DNA of 64,000 nucleotides from DASYLJ01 sp964404165. GTDB lineage: Bacteria > Desulfobacterota > Binatia > DP-6. The position numbers were made by a program, and so were the translations under genes. Positions 18,558-27,401 of this stretch are shown here, in pieces. The stretch's first letter is position 1. Each line of letters opens with the position of its first letter. The notes below the pieces were generated by a model that did no database searches, was not told where the DNA came from, and saw only the letters and a list, made by a program, of their open reading frames with translations. The stretch spans positions 124,001 through 188,000 of the forward strand of contig CAYOIZ010000002.1 in assembly GCA_964404165.1 (NCBI GenBank). The letters run 5' to 3'.

Positions 18558-18926
18558 TCACTCCATCAGCGTGCCCGGCGTGCAGTAGAGCTTGCTGCGG
18601 TCGCCGCGCACGTCGTGCGCGCCGAACTCGTCCGCCATCCGGCGTGCGGTGATCTCGCGAGGACACCGCACCGCGTAGCAGAGCCACTCGTCCGACGACG
18701 GCGCCGGTGGTGACGGCTCGCCAGGCGCGATCGCCACCGCCGCCCGGCAGATCATCTTCGCCGGCAGCACGACCAGGCAGTCGAGCTGGTCGCCGTCCAT
18801 CGTGATGGTCCGGAACACCGCACCGCGCGCCGACTCGTCGCGCACCCCGACACAGTGCATCCCCGGCACCTGCGCCCATCCCGTGGCGGCAACCAGCACC
18901 ATGAACCCGCTGACGAGGCGTCGCAT
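18558..18926 (-). CDS. Small exported protein made of Cys-paired modules
   Basis: A 122-residue protein with a signal peptide (MRRLVSGFMVLVAATGWAQ). The mature part has six or more Cys and reads as two modules of the kind found at the N-termini of the Ig-repeat proteins: a leading Cys, a central DEFG-like motif, and a closing Leu-Tyr-Cys-Thr-Pro. It ends four bases from the stop of the giant Ig gene, on the opposite strand. It may be a stand-alone version of the same module, perhaps a binding or assembly partner; that is inference. No enzyme motif is visible. Confidence 0.7.
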   Translation of the reverse strand: MRRLVSGFMVLVAATGWAQVPGMHCVGVRDESARGAVFRTITMDGDQLDCLVVLPAKMICRAAVAIAPGEPSPPAPSSDEWLCYAVRCPREITARRMADEFGAHDVRGDRSKLYCTPGTLME

Positions 18927-19040
18927 GCCCAGACCGTCGCACGCCCACCCCCCTCCCCACGACCCGCAAACAGGTGGCCCTGCATCCCGGATCAGGTGAG
19001 CATCGAAGAATGCATGTCCCTACCCTACGACAATAGCGCA

Positions 19041-19194
19041 ACGTCCCGAGCGGACGGGGGGCGCGGGGCCGTGCGGGCCTCCGACCGAGCGAGTCGGGAG
19101 CATGCGGGTGGGGAAAGGGGCGGCGTGGTGCCATGCGAGCGTCGAGCGAATCGGAGGTCCGCACGGCCCCGCGCCCCCCGTCCGCTCGCGACGT
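19041..19194. repeat. Long hairpin element A (44-bp arms, conserved 66-base loop)
   Basis: Left arm 19041-19084 and right arm 19151-19194 are inverted repeats with two mismatches in 44. The loop 19085-19150, read on the minus strand, contains GGCACCACGCCGCCCC, nearly the same as the loop of element B at 41565-41633. The right arm runs into the stop codon of the DedA-like gene. It lies between two minus-strand genes and has no T-tract. It occupies most of the 267-base gap 18927-19193; nothing else is seen there. Confidence 0.85.
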
Positions 19195-19733
19195 CACCGC
19201 CTGAAGCGCCGGATCAGTACGGCCACGACGACGACGATGATCACCGCCCCGAGCAGCCACAGCTCCACGCGCCGCACCTCGCCGAGCATCGCTTCCGCGC
19301 TCTGGCTGCCCGCCCATCCGAGCGACACCAACGCCACCGCCCAGACCGTCGACGCGGGCGCGTCGAGCAGGAGGAAGCGATGGACGGGCAGCTGCTGGCT
19401 CCCCCAGAACAGCATCGACATGACGCGCGTCCCCCAGATGGGCCGCGCCAGGAGGAGCTGGCGATCGCCGAACCGTGCCGCGAGTCGCTCCACCGTCGGA
19501 CCGACGCGACGGTAGACGTCGGTCGCCCGGATCGTGGCCGCGCTGCGGCGCCCGATGGCGAACCAGACCGCATCCCCAGCGAGCCCGCCGAGCGACGACG
19601 CGATCACCGCCGTCACCGGCTCCATGAGACCCAGGTGCGCCACGACCCCGCCCAGCACCAGGGCCAGATCGCCCTCGACGGCGGCGCCGAAGAAGACCGC
19701 GATCGGTCCGAAGCGGATCAGCAGCGCCTCCAC
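19194..19733 (-). CDS. DedA-family-like (SNARE-associated) membrane protein
   Basis: About 179 residues with four to five hydrophobic segments. The pattern FGPIAVFFGAAVEGD, a GLAGDAVWFAIGR segment and RPIWGTRVMSM match the DedA/VTT fold, where an Arg in the GxR motif and an acidic residue near the N-terminus matter for lipid scrambling or undecaprenyl-phosphate handling. The protein sits in the inner membrane. The start is uncertain: GTG at 19733 fits the family best, GTG at 19754 is in frame, and the longest reading to 19895 has an unlikely leader. Element A abuts its stop. Confidence 0.7.
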   Translation of the reverse strand: MEALLIRFGPIAVFFGAAVEGDLALVLGGVVAHLGLMEPVTAVIASSLGGLAGDAVWFAIGRRSAATIRATDVYRRVGPTVERLAARFGDRQLLLARPIWGTRVMSMLFWGSQQLPVHRFLLLDAPASTVWAVALVSLGWAGSQSAEAMLGEVRRVELWLLGAVIIVVVVAVLIRRFRR

Positions 19734-19928
19734 GGGTTCGCCGCCTATACCCACTGCAGTGGCGGCGGGCCAGCAGACGCCGTGCGTCCTGCGTGTCGCC
19801 CCACTTGCATGAAGGTACGGAAGGTCCACCGTCGGAGACGTGTGGACGGGCTCGACGGTCGTGCCCGGCTGACACGCCGGTGACGGCCGCGGCATCTACC
19901 CGACGCCCGCCAAGGAGGAGAAACTCCC

Positions 19929-20225
19929 ATGAAGCGCTTCGTCATCGCGACCGCCCTGCTGCTCCTGCCCGCCGCCGCGTCGTTCGCCGCACCCTGCGAG
20001 CGCGTCGGCTCCCAGATCGTGTGCGACTGGAGCTCGATGACCATGAGCCTCGGTACGCAGACCGACGCCGACCAGCCGATGTGGCCGATCCAGTCGTTCA
20101 GCGGCCGCGACGCGATGCTCGTCCCGCCGCCGCCCTCGCGTCCGGGCGTCGCCGTCGGCTTCCAGAGCTTCTCGAACGACCCGCTGGACTGTCGGTCGAT
20201 CGGAAACGAGACCTATTGTTACTAG
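19929..20225 (+). CDS. Small exported protein of unknown function
   Basis: A 98-residue protein behind a strong AGGAGG ribosome site. The signal peptide ends SFAA-PCE. The mature chain has four cysteines (two near the N-terminus, two near the C-terminus, the latter in DCRSIG and ETYCY) that could form two disulfides, plus a PPPPSRP stretch. No family is recognised. A strong terminator hairpin follows three bases after its stop. It is divergent from the DedA-like gene. Confidence 0.75.
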   Translation: MKRFVIATALLLLPAAASFAAPCERVGSQIVCDWSSMTMSLGTQTDADQPMWPIQSFSGRDAMLVPPPPSRPGVAVGFQSFSNDPLDCRSIGNETYCY

Positions 20226-20227
20226 CG

Positions 20228-20252
20228 CCGCCCGAGACCTTGTCTCGGGCGG
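20228..20252 (+). terminator. Perfect 11-bp stem terminator hairpin
   Basis: CCGCCCGAGAC pairs perfectly with GTCTCGGGCGG around a CTT loop, three bases after the stop of the small exported gene. Downstream is G-rich rather than T-rich, so it may act in both directions between convergent genes. Confidence 0.7.
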
Positions 20253-20265
20253 GGGCGGCGCGGGG

Positions 20266-20330
20266 CGGGCGTGTACGCGCGACCTTGGTGTCGCGGCCGG
20301 CGAAGCCGGCGCTCCATGGGGGTACGCCCG
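20266..20330. other. Compact three-stem (three-way-junction-like) palindromic element
   Basis: An outer stem (CGGGCG...TAC with GTACGCCCG, two-base bulge) encloses two perfect 6-bp hairpins: CGCGAC/GTCGCG (20278-20295) and GCCGGC/GCCGGC with a GAA loop (20296-20310). The element starts one base past the stop of the DUF35 gene on the minus strand. No function is known. Confidence 0.5.
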
Positions 20331-20331
20331 T

Positions 20332-20766
20332 TCAGGACTTGGCGGGTTCCCAGATCGGGAGCGTCACGCGGTCGGTCAGGCGTTTGAAGACCACCTGAAC
20401 CGGGAGGCCGAAGCGCATGTCTTCCGGTTTGGTGCCGACCATGTGGCCGACGATGCGGGGGCCTTCGGCGAGCTCGACCACCACCATGATGTGGGGGAGC
20501 AGGTGGCTCAGGGCCGGGAGGAACGGGGCGTGGGCCACCACGTAGGTGTGGACGATGCCGGTGCCCTTGGCTTCGATCCATTCCAGGCGGTTGCCGCCCT
20601 TCCAGTAGAGCGGCTTCGGCGGCCAGTGCATGGCGCCCGTCGTGCGGTCGCGCTGCTGCATCAGCTTGCCGTCGCGTGCGCCGTCCCAGAACGGACGCAT
20701 GATCGGGTCGTCGACGTCGGGCAACGGGTACTCGGGGTGGAGGTGCTCCTCGGTGATGAATCGCAT
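20332..20766 (-). CDS. DUF35/OB-fold acyl-CoA-associated protein lacking zinc-ribbon Cys
   Basis: A 144-residue protein with the N-terminal helix FWDGARDGKL and an OB-fold (GTGIVHTYVVAH, VVVELAEGPRIVGHMVG) typical of DUF35 partners of thiolase-like enzymes. The cysteines that normally bind zinc after the KL motif are replaced (QRDRTTG and PLYWKG), so the zinc ribbon appears lost. The ATG at 20766 shares a base with the thiolase stop (TGATG). By analogy with ChsH2-Ltp2, it probably shapes or closes the thiolase-like active site and binds the CoA moiety. The substrate is unknown. Confidence 0.82.
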   Translation of the reverse strand: MRFITEEHLHPEYPLPDVDDPIMRPFWDGARDGKLMQQRDRTTGAMHWPPKPLYWKGGNRLEWIEAKGTGIVHTYVVAHAPFLPALSHLLPHIMVVVELAEGPRIVGHMVGTKPEDMRFGLPVQVVFKRLTDRVTLPIWEPAKS

Positions 20767-21947
20767 CACTCCCCCCGGAAGACGACGGCGCTCGTCGCCA
20801 CGCCCGACGCGCCCGTGACCAGCGTCGCTTTGCAGTCCGGCACCTGGTTCGTCGACGTGCCGCGGATCTGGCGCACGCCCTCCAGCAGCAGGTTGAAGCC
20901 GTGCACGTACGCCTCCGACAATCCGCCGCCCGACGTCAGCACCGGCAGCGCGCCGCCGAGCTCGATGCGGCCACCCTCGGTGAAGGGCCCGCCCTCGCCG
21001 CGCTTGCAGAAGCCGTAGTCCTCGAGGCCCATCACCACGAGCGGCGTGAAGGCGTCGTATATCTGCGCGCAGTCCATGTCGGCGGGCTTCAGCTGCGAGC
21101 GTTCCCACAGCAGCTTTGCGCACCACACCGCCGTCGTGTCCATCTCGGGCGAGTTGTTGTAGTTGGCGAGATGCACGGGGTTCGGCCCCGACGCCTGCGC
21201 CACCGAGTGCACCAGCACCGGCTTCCGCCGCAGATCACGCGCGCGCTCGACGCTGGTGACGACGCATGCCAGCGCGCCGTCGGTCTCGAGGCAGCAGTCG
21301 TAGAGATGGAGCGGGTAGCCGATGACGCGCGCCGCGAGGTACGTCGCCATGTCGAGCGGCCGGTCGCGCATCATCGCGTCGGGGTTGCGGTTGGCGTGCT
21401 TGCGCGCGGCGATGGCGACGTTGCCGAGGTGCTCCCGCGTCGTCCCGTACTGGTGCATGTGGCGGTGGGCCCACATGCCGATGACATCGACGGGTCGGAT
21501 GAGCCCCCACGGCGTGTGCAGCGCCTTGTCGTCGCGCACGACGCCGCGTTCCTGCGACCACGGCCGCGACGTCTTGGCGCCGCGGTTGCGCGCGCGGTGG
21601 CAGACGACCGTGGTGGCCATGCCGGACGCGATCGCCGCCGCCGCGTGCATGATCGTGGCGCTCGAGGCGCCGCCACCGTACGAGATCTTGTCCCACCAGG
21701 TGAGCTGGCGGACGCCGAGGCGGCGCGCGATGGAGACCTCGTGTGTGGCCTCCATCTCCAGCATCGACATGCCGTCGACGTCCTCGGCCTCGAGGCCGGC
21801 GTCGTCCAGGGCGAGCTGGATGGCCTCGACGGCGGTGTCGCCGATGGGGCGGCCGATGTCCTTGGCGTACGGCAGGTGCCCGATGCCGACCACGGCGACA
21901 CGGTCCTGGATGCGGCGGAACAGATCGGAATCGAGGGAGTCGGCCAC
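20766..21947 (-). CDS. Thiolase-fold protein, Ltp2/SCP2-thiolase-like, without the nucleophile Cys
   Basis: A 393-residue thiolase-fold enzyme. Where SCP-x-type thiolases carry the nucleophilic Cys, this one reads SYGGGASSATIMH, and the C-terminal His-Pro motif of thiolases is replaced by SEAYVHG. This is the pattern of Ltp2-type retro-aldolases that cleave steroid side chains with a DUF35 partner, and a DUF35 gene follows immediately. A degradative or biosynthetic aldolase or condensation role is therefore more likely than thiolysis. The next gene upstream is divergent (RND adaptor), with 84 bases between. Confidence 0.82.
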   Translation of the reverse strand: MADSLDSDLFRRIQDRVAVVGIGHLPYAKDIGRPIGDTAVEAIQLALDDAGLEAEDVDGMSMLEMEATHEVSIARRLGVRQLTWWDKISYGGGASSATIMHAAAAIASGMATTVVCHRARNRGAKTSRPWSQERGVVRDDKALHTPWGLIRPVDVIGMWAHRHMHQYGTTREHLGNVAIAARKHANRNPDAMMRDRPLDMATYLAARVIGYPLHLYDCCLETDGALACVVTSVERARDLRRKPVLVHSVAQASGPNPVHLANYNNSPEMDTTAVWCAKLLWERSQLKPADMDCAQIYDAFTPLVVMGLEDYGFCKRGEGGPFTEGGRIELGGALPVLTSGGGLSEAYVHGFNLLLEGVRQIRGTSTNQVPDCKATLVTGASGVATSAVVFRGE

Positions 21948-22031
21948 GACCGGCCGGGGTTAGCACGCGGCTCCGCGACGGCACAAACCCGACGGTCGCG
22001 CGTCGGCGAAACCCATGCTCTAACGAGACTC

Positions 22032-23246
22032 GTGCCCCGTCCGCCGGCGAGACCGCTCACCCACAGCCTCGTAGGCCTCATCCTGACGGGCGCCCTCGCG
22101 GCCGGCTGCGGCGGGGACGCCGCCGACGCCACCGCGCGCGACGAGCCGGCACCCGCCCGCAAGGTCCGCATGGCGCAGAGCGTGGCCGGCACCCTGCCCC
22201 GCACCATTCCCGCCACCGGCACGCTCGCGGCCGAGGACGAGGTGGTCCTCAACACCAAGGTCGCCGGACGCCTCGACCAGCTGCCGGTCGACATCGGCAC
22301 CGCGGTCCGCACCGGCGACACCGTCGCCATCCTCGACCTCACCGACTTCCAGCTCCGCGTGCAGCAGGCGCAGACGGCCCTGGAGCAGGCCCGCTCGCGG
22401 CTCGGCGTCCCGCTCGACGGCTCGGGCGACGACGTGGCCCCGGCGCAGACCGCGCTCGCGCGGCAGACGCACGCGGTGCTCGAGCAGGCCCGCCTGCAGC
22501 GCACGCGGCTCACCGACCTGTGGAAGGAAGGCATCCTGTCGCGCGCCGAGCTCGACGCCGCCGAAGCCGACTACCGCGTCGCCGAGGCGCGCGCGCAGGA
22601 GTCGATCGAAGAGGTCGGGAACCGCCGCGCCCTGGTCGCAGAGCGCAAGACGCAGCTCAGCATCGCCCAGCAGCAGCTCGCCGACGCCACGCTGCGCGCA
22701 CCGTTCGACGGCGTCGTGCGCGAGCGGCACCTGTCGGTGGGCCGCTTCCTCGCCGTCGGCGAGCCCGTCGTCACCATCGTGCGCATGCATCCCCTCCGGC
22801 TCCGGCTGCCGGTGCCCGAGCGCGAAGCGGCCAGCGTGCAGATGGGCCAACGCGTCGAGCTGCGGGCCGAAGGCTCGGAGGCGGTGTACGGCGGTACCGT
22901 CGTGCGCCTCAGCCCGTCGGTCGACGAGACCACGCGCACGCTCCTGGTCGAGGCCGAGGTGCCGAATCCCGAGCACGCGCTGCGACCGGGCGCGTTCGCG
23001 AGCGCCGAGATCGTCGTGCAGCCCGCCGAGGAGGCGGTGCTGATCCCCGCCGGCGCCGTGGTGGCGTTCGCCGGCGTCACCAAGGTGCTGACGGTGACGA
23101 ACGGCAAGATCGTCGAAGCGCGCGTGCGCACCGGGCGTCGCCGTGGCGACCAGATCGAGATCCTCGACGGCCTCGCCGCAGGCACGCCCATCGTCGCCGA
23201 GCCCGGCAGCCTCACCGCCGGGCAGGCGGTCGCACCGGAAGGCTGA
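22032..23246 (+). CDS. RND efflux periplasmic adaptor (membrane fusion lipoprotein)
   Basis: A 404-residue adaptor linking an inner-membrane RND pump to an outer-membrane channel. Starting at the GTG at 22032 it has a lipoprotein signal with lipobox LAAGC, then a barrel-lipoyl half (LNTKVAGRLDQLPVDIGTAVRTGD), a coiled-coil hairpin of about 120 residues, the second lipoyl half (APFDGVVRERHLSVGRF), and the beta-barrel and membrane-proximal domains. It ends one base before the pump gene. No TolC-type gene is adjacent, so a channel encoded elsewhere would be used. Confidence 0.9.
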   Translation: MPRPPARPLTHSLVGLILTGALAAGCGGDAADATARDEPAPARKVRMAQSVAGTLPRTIPATGTLAAEDEVVLNTKVAGRLDQLPVDIGTAVRTGDTVAILDLTDFQLRVQQAQTALEQARSRLGVPLDGSGDDVAPAQTALARQTHAVLEQARLQRTRLTDLWKEGILSRAELDAAEADYRVAEARAQESIEEVGNRRALVAERKTQLSIAQQQLADATLRAPFDGVVRERHLSVGRFLAVGEPVVTIVRMHPLRLRLPVPEREAASVQMGQRVELRAEGSEAVYGGTVVRLSPSVDETTRTLLVEAEVPNPEHALRPGAFASAEIVVQPAEEAVLIPAGAVVAFAGVTKVLTVTNGKIVEARVRTGRRRGDQIEILDGLAAGTPIVAEPGSLTAGQAVAPEG

Positions 23247-26200
23247 GTGCAGAAGCTCGCCGAGGTCTGCATCCGGCGGCCGGTCTTCGCCGCCATGCTC
23301 ATCCTGGCCCTCGTGGTCGTGGGATGGACGGCCTACCTCCAGCTCGGCGTCGATCGTTTTCCCACCGTCGACCTACCCCAGGTCCGCGTCCGCGTCACGC
23401 TCCCCGGCGCCTCGCCCGAGGAGCTCGAGACCGAGGTCGCGCAGCGCCTCGAGGAAGCGGTGAACTCGGTCGAGGGACTGTCGGAGCTGCGCTCGATCTC
23501 GGGCCAGGGGTCGTCGTTCATCGCCGCCACCTTCGACCTCGAGCGCGACATCGACGTCGCGGCGCAGGACGTCCGCGATCGGGTGCAGACGGCGCTGCGC
23601 GACCTGCCTCCGGAGCTCGATCCGCCCACGGTGCTCAAGTTCGACAACGACTCGTCGCCCGTCCTGACGGTGGCCGTCTCGTCCGACCGCCCGCTCCGCG
23701 AGCTCACCGATCTCGCCGAGCGCGTCGTCAAGGTGCAGCTCGAACGCGCCCGCGGTGTTGGCGAGGTGACGGTGGTCGGGGGGCTCGAGCGCGCCATCAA
23801 CATCTGGGTGGACGCCAACCGCCTCACCGCGCACCAGCTGCCCGTCACCGCGGTGCGCGACGCCGTGCTGCGCCAGAACAGCAACACCCCGGGCGGCAAC
23901 GTCACCACGCCGACGGCCGAGAAGAGCCTCCGCACCATGGGCCGCTTCGCCGACCCATCGGGCTTCGACGGCATGGTCATCGCCACCCGCGACGGCACGC
24001 CGGTGCGCGTGCGCGACGTCGGCTGGGCCGAGGACGGCACCAAGGAGCAGCGCTCGATCGCCCGCCTCGACGACGTCGCCACCGTCGTGCTCGAGGTGCG
24101 ACGCCAGTCGGGCGCCAACACCATCGAGGTGATCGAGGCGGCGAAGCAGAACCTGGAGTCGCTGCGGACGCGGCTCCCCGCCGACGTGCGGCTCGAGGTC
24201 ATCCGCGACCAGTCGCGCTACATCTACGCCGCCCTGCACGAGATCACCGTCCACCTCGTGCTGGGCAGCGTCCTCGCCTGCCTCGTCGTGCTGGCGTTCA
24301 TGCGCAGCTGGCGCTCCACCATCATCGCCGGCATCGCCATTCCGGCGTCGGTCATGGCGACGTTCGCGTTCATGTGGCCGCTCGGCTTCACGCTGAACAG
24401 CGTCACCATGCTGGCGCTCGTGCTGATGGTCGGTGTCGTCATCGACGACGCCATCGTCGTGCTCGAGAACATCTTCCGCTTCGTCGAGGAGAAGCAGATG
24501 GACCCGATGGAGGCGTCGCGCGCCGCGACGGCCGAGATCGGGCTCGCCGTCATGGCCACGACGTTCAGCCTGGTCGTCGTGTTCGTCCCGGTGTCGTTCA
24601 TGTCGAGCATCTCGGGCCGCTTCCTCTACCAGTTCGGCATCACCGCCGCGGTGGCCATCCTGGTGAGCCTGCTGGTGTCGTTCACGCTGACGCCGATGAT
24701 GAGCGCGCGCCTGCTGCAGCGCGCCGCCGACGGCAAGAGCCATCACGACTCGCGCGGCGGCCTCTACGCCCGCATGGAGGCGGCCTACATCCGCCTGCTG
24801 ACGTGGGCGCTGCACCGCCGCCGCCTGGTCGCCGTCTTTGCGTTGATCGTGATGGCGTCGTCGGTGCCGCTCTACGGCGTCATCCGTCAGGAATACATCC
24901 CGGGCGACGTCGACGAAGCCGAGTTCGACGTCCAGGTGACGGCGCCCGAGGGCACCAGCATGGCGGCGATGGACGACGCGATGCGCGCCGTCGCGAACGA
25001 GATCCGCGCCGTCCCCGGCGTCGAGACCATCCTCGCCACGGTCGGTGGCGGCTTCCTCGGCAACGTCAACGCGGCGAACGCCTATGTCCGCATCGCGCCG
25101 CACGAGGTGCGCACGTTCTCGCTCACGCGCCTGCTCCACGGCATCGTCACCCTCGACCCGTTCGAGGCCTTTCGCGGCAACTACAAGCAGCGAGACGTCA
25201 TGCAGGCGGTCCGCGCGCGCCTGAAGCGCTTCACCGACCTCCGCATCTCGGTCCGCAACCCGCAGTCGTTCAGCCTGGGCGGTGCCCCCGTCGACATCGA
25301 CTTCAACATCCGCGGCCCGGACCTGAACGCGCTGGCGGAGTACGGCGAGACGCTCCGCACGAAGGTGCTCGCCATCGACGGCATCGCCGACGCCGACACG
25401 ACGCTGAAGCTCGACAAGCCCGAGCTGCGGGTCGAGATCGACCGCGAACGCGCCGGCGATCTCGGCGTCGCCACCGAGGACATCGCGTCGGCGATGCGGC
25501 TCATGGTCGGCGGCGACGACCGCGTGTCGCGCTTCATCGATCCCACCATCAACGAGGACTACGACGTCCAGATCCGGCTGCAGGACGGCGACCGCAACGA
25601 CCCCGGCACCATCGGCCGGCTCTGGGTGCCGCGCGCGAACGGCGGGCTCGTGCGCCTCGACAGCGTCGCCAAGCTGGCGCCGGCCGACAGCGCCTCGCGC
25701 ATCGATCGCCTCGACCGCCAACGCGTCACGAGCCTGCGCGCCACCGTCAGTCCGGGCTTCGCCATGGCCGACCGGCTGGAGGCCGTGCGCGCCGCGGCGG
25801 CCGACCTCGGCATGCCCGAGACCTACACCACGAGCATCTCGGGACGCGGCCGCGAGCTCGAGCGCACGTTCGGCGAGTTCGTGTGGGCGTTCCTGCTCTC
25901 GATCGTGTTCATGTACATGATCCTCGCCGCGCAGTACGAAAGCCTGCTCGATCCCGTCGTCATCCTGCTCTCGCTGCCGCTGGCGGTGCCGTTCGCCCTG
26001 CTCTCGCTGTGGCTCGCCGGCAACACGCTGAACCTGTTCTCGGCGCTCGGCATCCTGGTACTCTTCGGCGTCGTCAAGAAGAACTCCATCCTCCAGGTGG
26101 ACCACATCCGCACGCTGCGCGCGCACGGGCTCGGCCGCGAGGTCGCGATCCTGCAGGGCAGCCGCGATCGCCTGCGCCCCATCCTGATGACCACGCTGAC

Positions 26201-26426
26201 GCTGGTCGCCGGCATGATGCCGCTGGCGCTCGGGACCGGTCCGGGGGCGGAGGAGCGCTACACCATCGCCGTCGTCGTCATCGGCGGGCAGACACTGTCG
26301 CTGCTGCTGACGCTGGTGGTGACACCGATCGCATACGCGCTGCTCGACGATGCGCGGGCCGCGATGCCGACGGTCGCGCGCGCGCGGGGTCTGCGCGAAC
26401 GGGTGCTGGCGGCGTTCGGGCGGTGA
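23247..26426 (+). CDS. RND-family efflux transporter
   Basis: This 1059-residue proton-driven pump has the typical twelve-helix, two-periplasmic-loop layout. The first helix begins at residue about 12, and the TM4 proton-relay pair is seen in GVVIDDAIVVLEN with the adjacent FRF region; a second repeat begins near RRRLVAVFALIV. Start is a GTG right after the adaptor stop. Sequence features (VEGLSELRSIS, SGRFLYQFGIT, FGVVKKNSIL) fit the HAE/AcrB-like branch. Substrate is unknown; drugs, solvents or lipids are all possible. Confidence 0.92.
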   Translation: MQKLAEVCIRRPVFAAMLILALVVVGWTAYLQLGVDRFPTVDLPQVRVRVTLPGASPEELETEVAQRLEEAVNSVEGLSELRSISGQGSSFIAATFDLERDIDVAAQDVRDRVQTALRDLPPELDPPTVLKFDNDSSPVLTVAVSSDRPLRELTDLAERVVKVQLERARGVGEVTVVGGLERAINIWVDANRLTAHQLPVTAVRDAVLRQNSNTPGGNVTTPTAEKSLRTMGRFADPSGFDGMVIATRDGTPVRVRDVGWAEDGTKEQRSIARLDDVATVVLEVRRQSGANTIEVIEAAKQNLESLRTRLPADVRLEVIRDQSRYIYAALHEITVHLVLGSVLACLVVLAFMRSWRSTIIAGIAIPASVMATFAFMWPLGFTLNSVTMLALVLMVGVVIDDAIVVLENIFRFVEEKQMDPMEASRAATAEIGLAVMATTFSLVVVFVPVSFMSSISGRFLYQFGITAAVAILVSLLVSFTLTPMMSARLLQRAADGKSHHDSRGGLYARMEAAYIRLLTWALHRRRLVAVFALIVMASSVPLYGVIRQEYIPGDVDEAEFDVQVTAPEGTSMAAMDDAMRAVANEIRAVPGVETILATVGGGFLGNVNAANAYVRIAPHEVRTFSLTRLLHGIVTLDPFEAFRGNYKQRDVMQAVRARLKRFTDLRISVRNPQSFSLGGAPVDIDFNIRGPDLNALAEYGETLRTKVLAIDGIADADTTLKLDKPELRVEIDRERAGDLGVATEDIASAMRLMVGGDDRVSRFIDPTINEDYDVQIRLQDGDRNDPGTIGRLWVPRANGGLVRLDSVAKLAPADSASRIDRLDRQRVTSLRATVSPGFAMADRLEAVRAAAADLGMPETYTTSISGRGRELERTFGEFVWAFLLSIVFMYMILAAQYESLLDPVVILLSLPLAVPFALLSLWLAGNTLNLFSALGILVLFGVVKKNSILQVDHIRTLRAHGLGREVAILQGSRDRLRPILMTTLTLVAGMMPLALGTGPGAEERYTIAVVVIGGQTLSLLLTLVVTPIAYALLDDARAAMPTVARARGLRERVLAAFGR

Positions 26427-26459
26427 GCGGTGGGGTGTGGCGCGGGCTAGGCGACCCGG

Positions 26460-27401
26460 TCATTCGAGGATACGGATCGGCATCGAGTTCGCGTTGCCGG
26501 GCTCGAGCACGTAGCGCTTCACGCGCGGCAGCACGCGCTCGGCGGTCTCGAGGTAGAGCCGTTTCTCGAGCAGCGTCGGCGAGCGATCGTGCTCGACCAC
26601 GAGGCGCGCGAAGCGGTCGGCGTCGGCCTCGGCCGCCTGCAGGCGCTCGATGCGGAACGACTCGGCCTCGTGCTGCAGCTTCTCCGCCTCGCCGCGCGCG
26701 AGCGGGATCGTCGTGTTGGCGTACGACTCGGCGTCCGACACCAGGCGCTCGCGGTCGGCGCGCGCGTCCTGCACGTCCTGGAACGCCTGCAGCACGACCG
26801 GCGGCGGATCGACCGACTCGAGATTGACCGAGAGCACCTCGATGCCCACGCCCCAGGCGTCGAGCATGTCCTGCGCCCGCGTGCGGACCTGCTCGCGCAG
26901 CACCAGGCGTCCGGTCGTGAGGACGTCGTCGACGGGCATGGCACTCATCGTCTCGGTGTAGGCCGTGCCGACGGCCATGCGCAGCACCCGTTCCGGATCG
27001 TCGACACGGAAGAGAAAGCGGACGGGCTCGGCGATGCGCCAGCCCACCTTGCTGCGCAGGTGCAGGATGTTGGTGTCGCCCGACAGCCAGCGACTCTCGA
27101 CGGGATCGAAGGCGACGGCCTCGCCGCCCCCCTTCGCCGCCTTGAAGCCGAGCCCGAGCGAGAACGTGCGCGTCACCTCGGCCCGATCGACGCGGCCGAG
27201 CGGCCACGGCCACCACCAGTGCACGCCGGGCGGCACCGCACCGTCGGTGACGGCGCCGAAGAGGCTCTGCACCGCCACGCTCGTCGGCGGCACCGTGTAG
27301 ACGCCGGTCGCGAGCCAGCCCGCCACGAGCAGGCACACGACGCCGGCCTGCACGCTCCGTCGCCGGAGCGCGCGATCGAGCCGCGCGCGCCAGCGGCTCA
27401 T
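26460..27401 (-). CDS. hflK: HflK-like SPFH-domain membrane protein
   Basis: This 313-residue protein has one N-terminal membrane helix (residues about 18-36), then an SPFH domain: YTVPPTSVAVQSLFG, NILHLRSKVGWRI, GVGIEVLSVNLESVDPP, and a C-terminal helical part ending RLYLETAERVLPRVKRYVLEP, all close to HflK. In E. coli, HflK and HflC form a large cap around FtsH in the inner membrane. It is the last gene of a three-gene overlapping operon (ATGA with hflC). No FtsH is in the window. Confidence 0.87.
   Translation of the reverse strand: MSRWRARLDRALRRRSVQAGVVCLLVAGWLATGVYTVPPTSVAVQSLFGAVTDGAVPPGVHWWWPWPLGRVDRAEVTRTFSLGLGFKAAKGGGEAVAFDPVESRWLSGDTNILHLRSKVGWRIAEPVRFLFRVDDPERVLRMAVGTAYTETMSAMPVDDVLTTGRLVLREQVRTRAQDMLDAWGVGIEVLSVNLESVDPPPVVLQAFQDVQDARADRERLVSDAESYANTTIPLARGEAEKLQHEAESFRIERLQAAEADADRFARLVVEHDRSPTLLEKRLYLETAERVLPRVKRYVLEPGNANSMPIRILE

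Noticed and set aside
23373..26126. Minus-strand frame of 917 codons opposite the RND pump
   Set aside because: Antisense to a gene with clear RND motifs; composition is His/Asp/Arg-rich with no domain.
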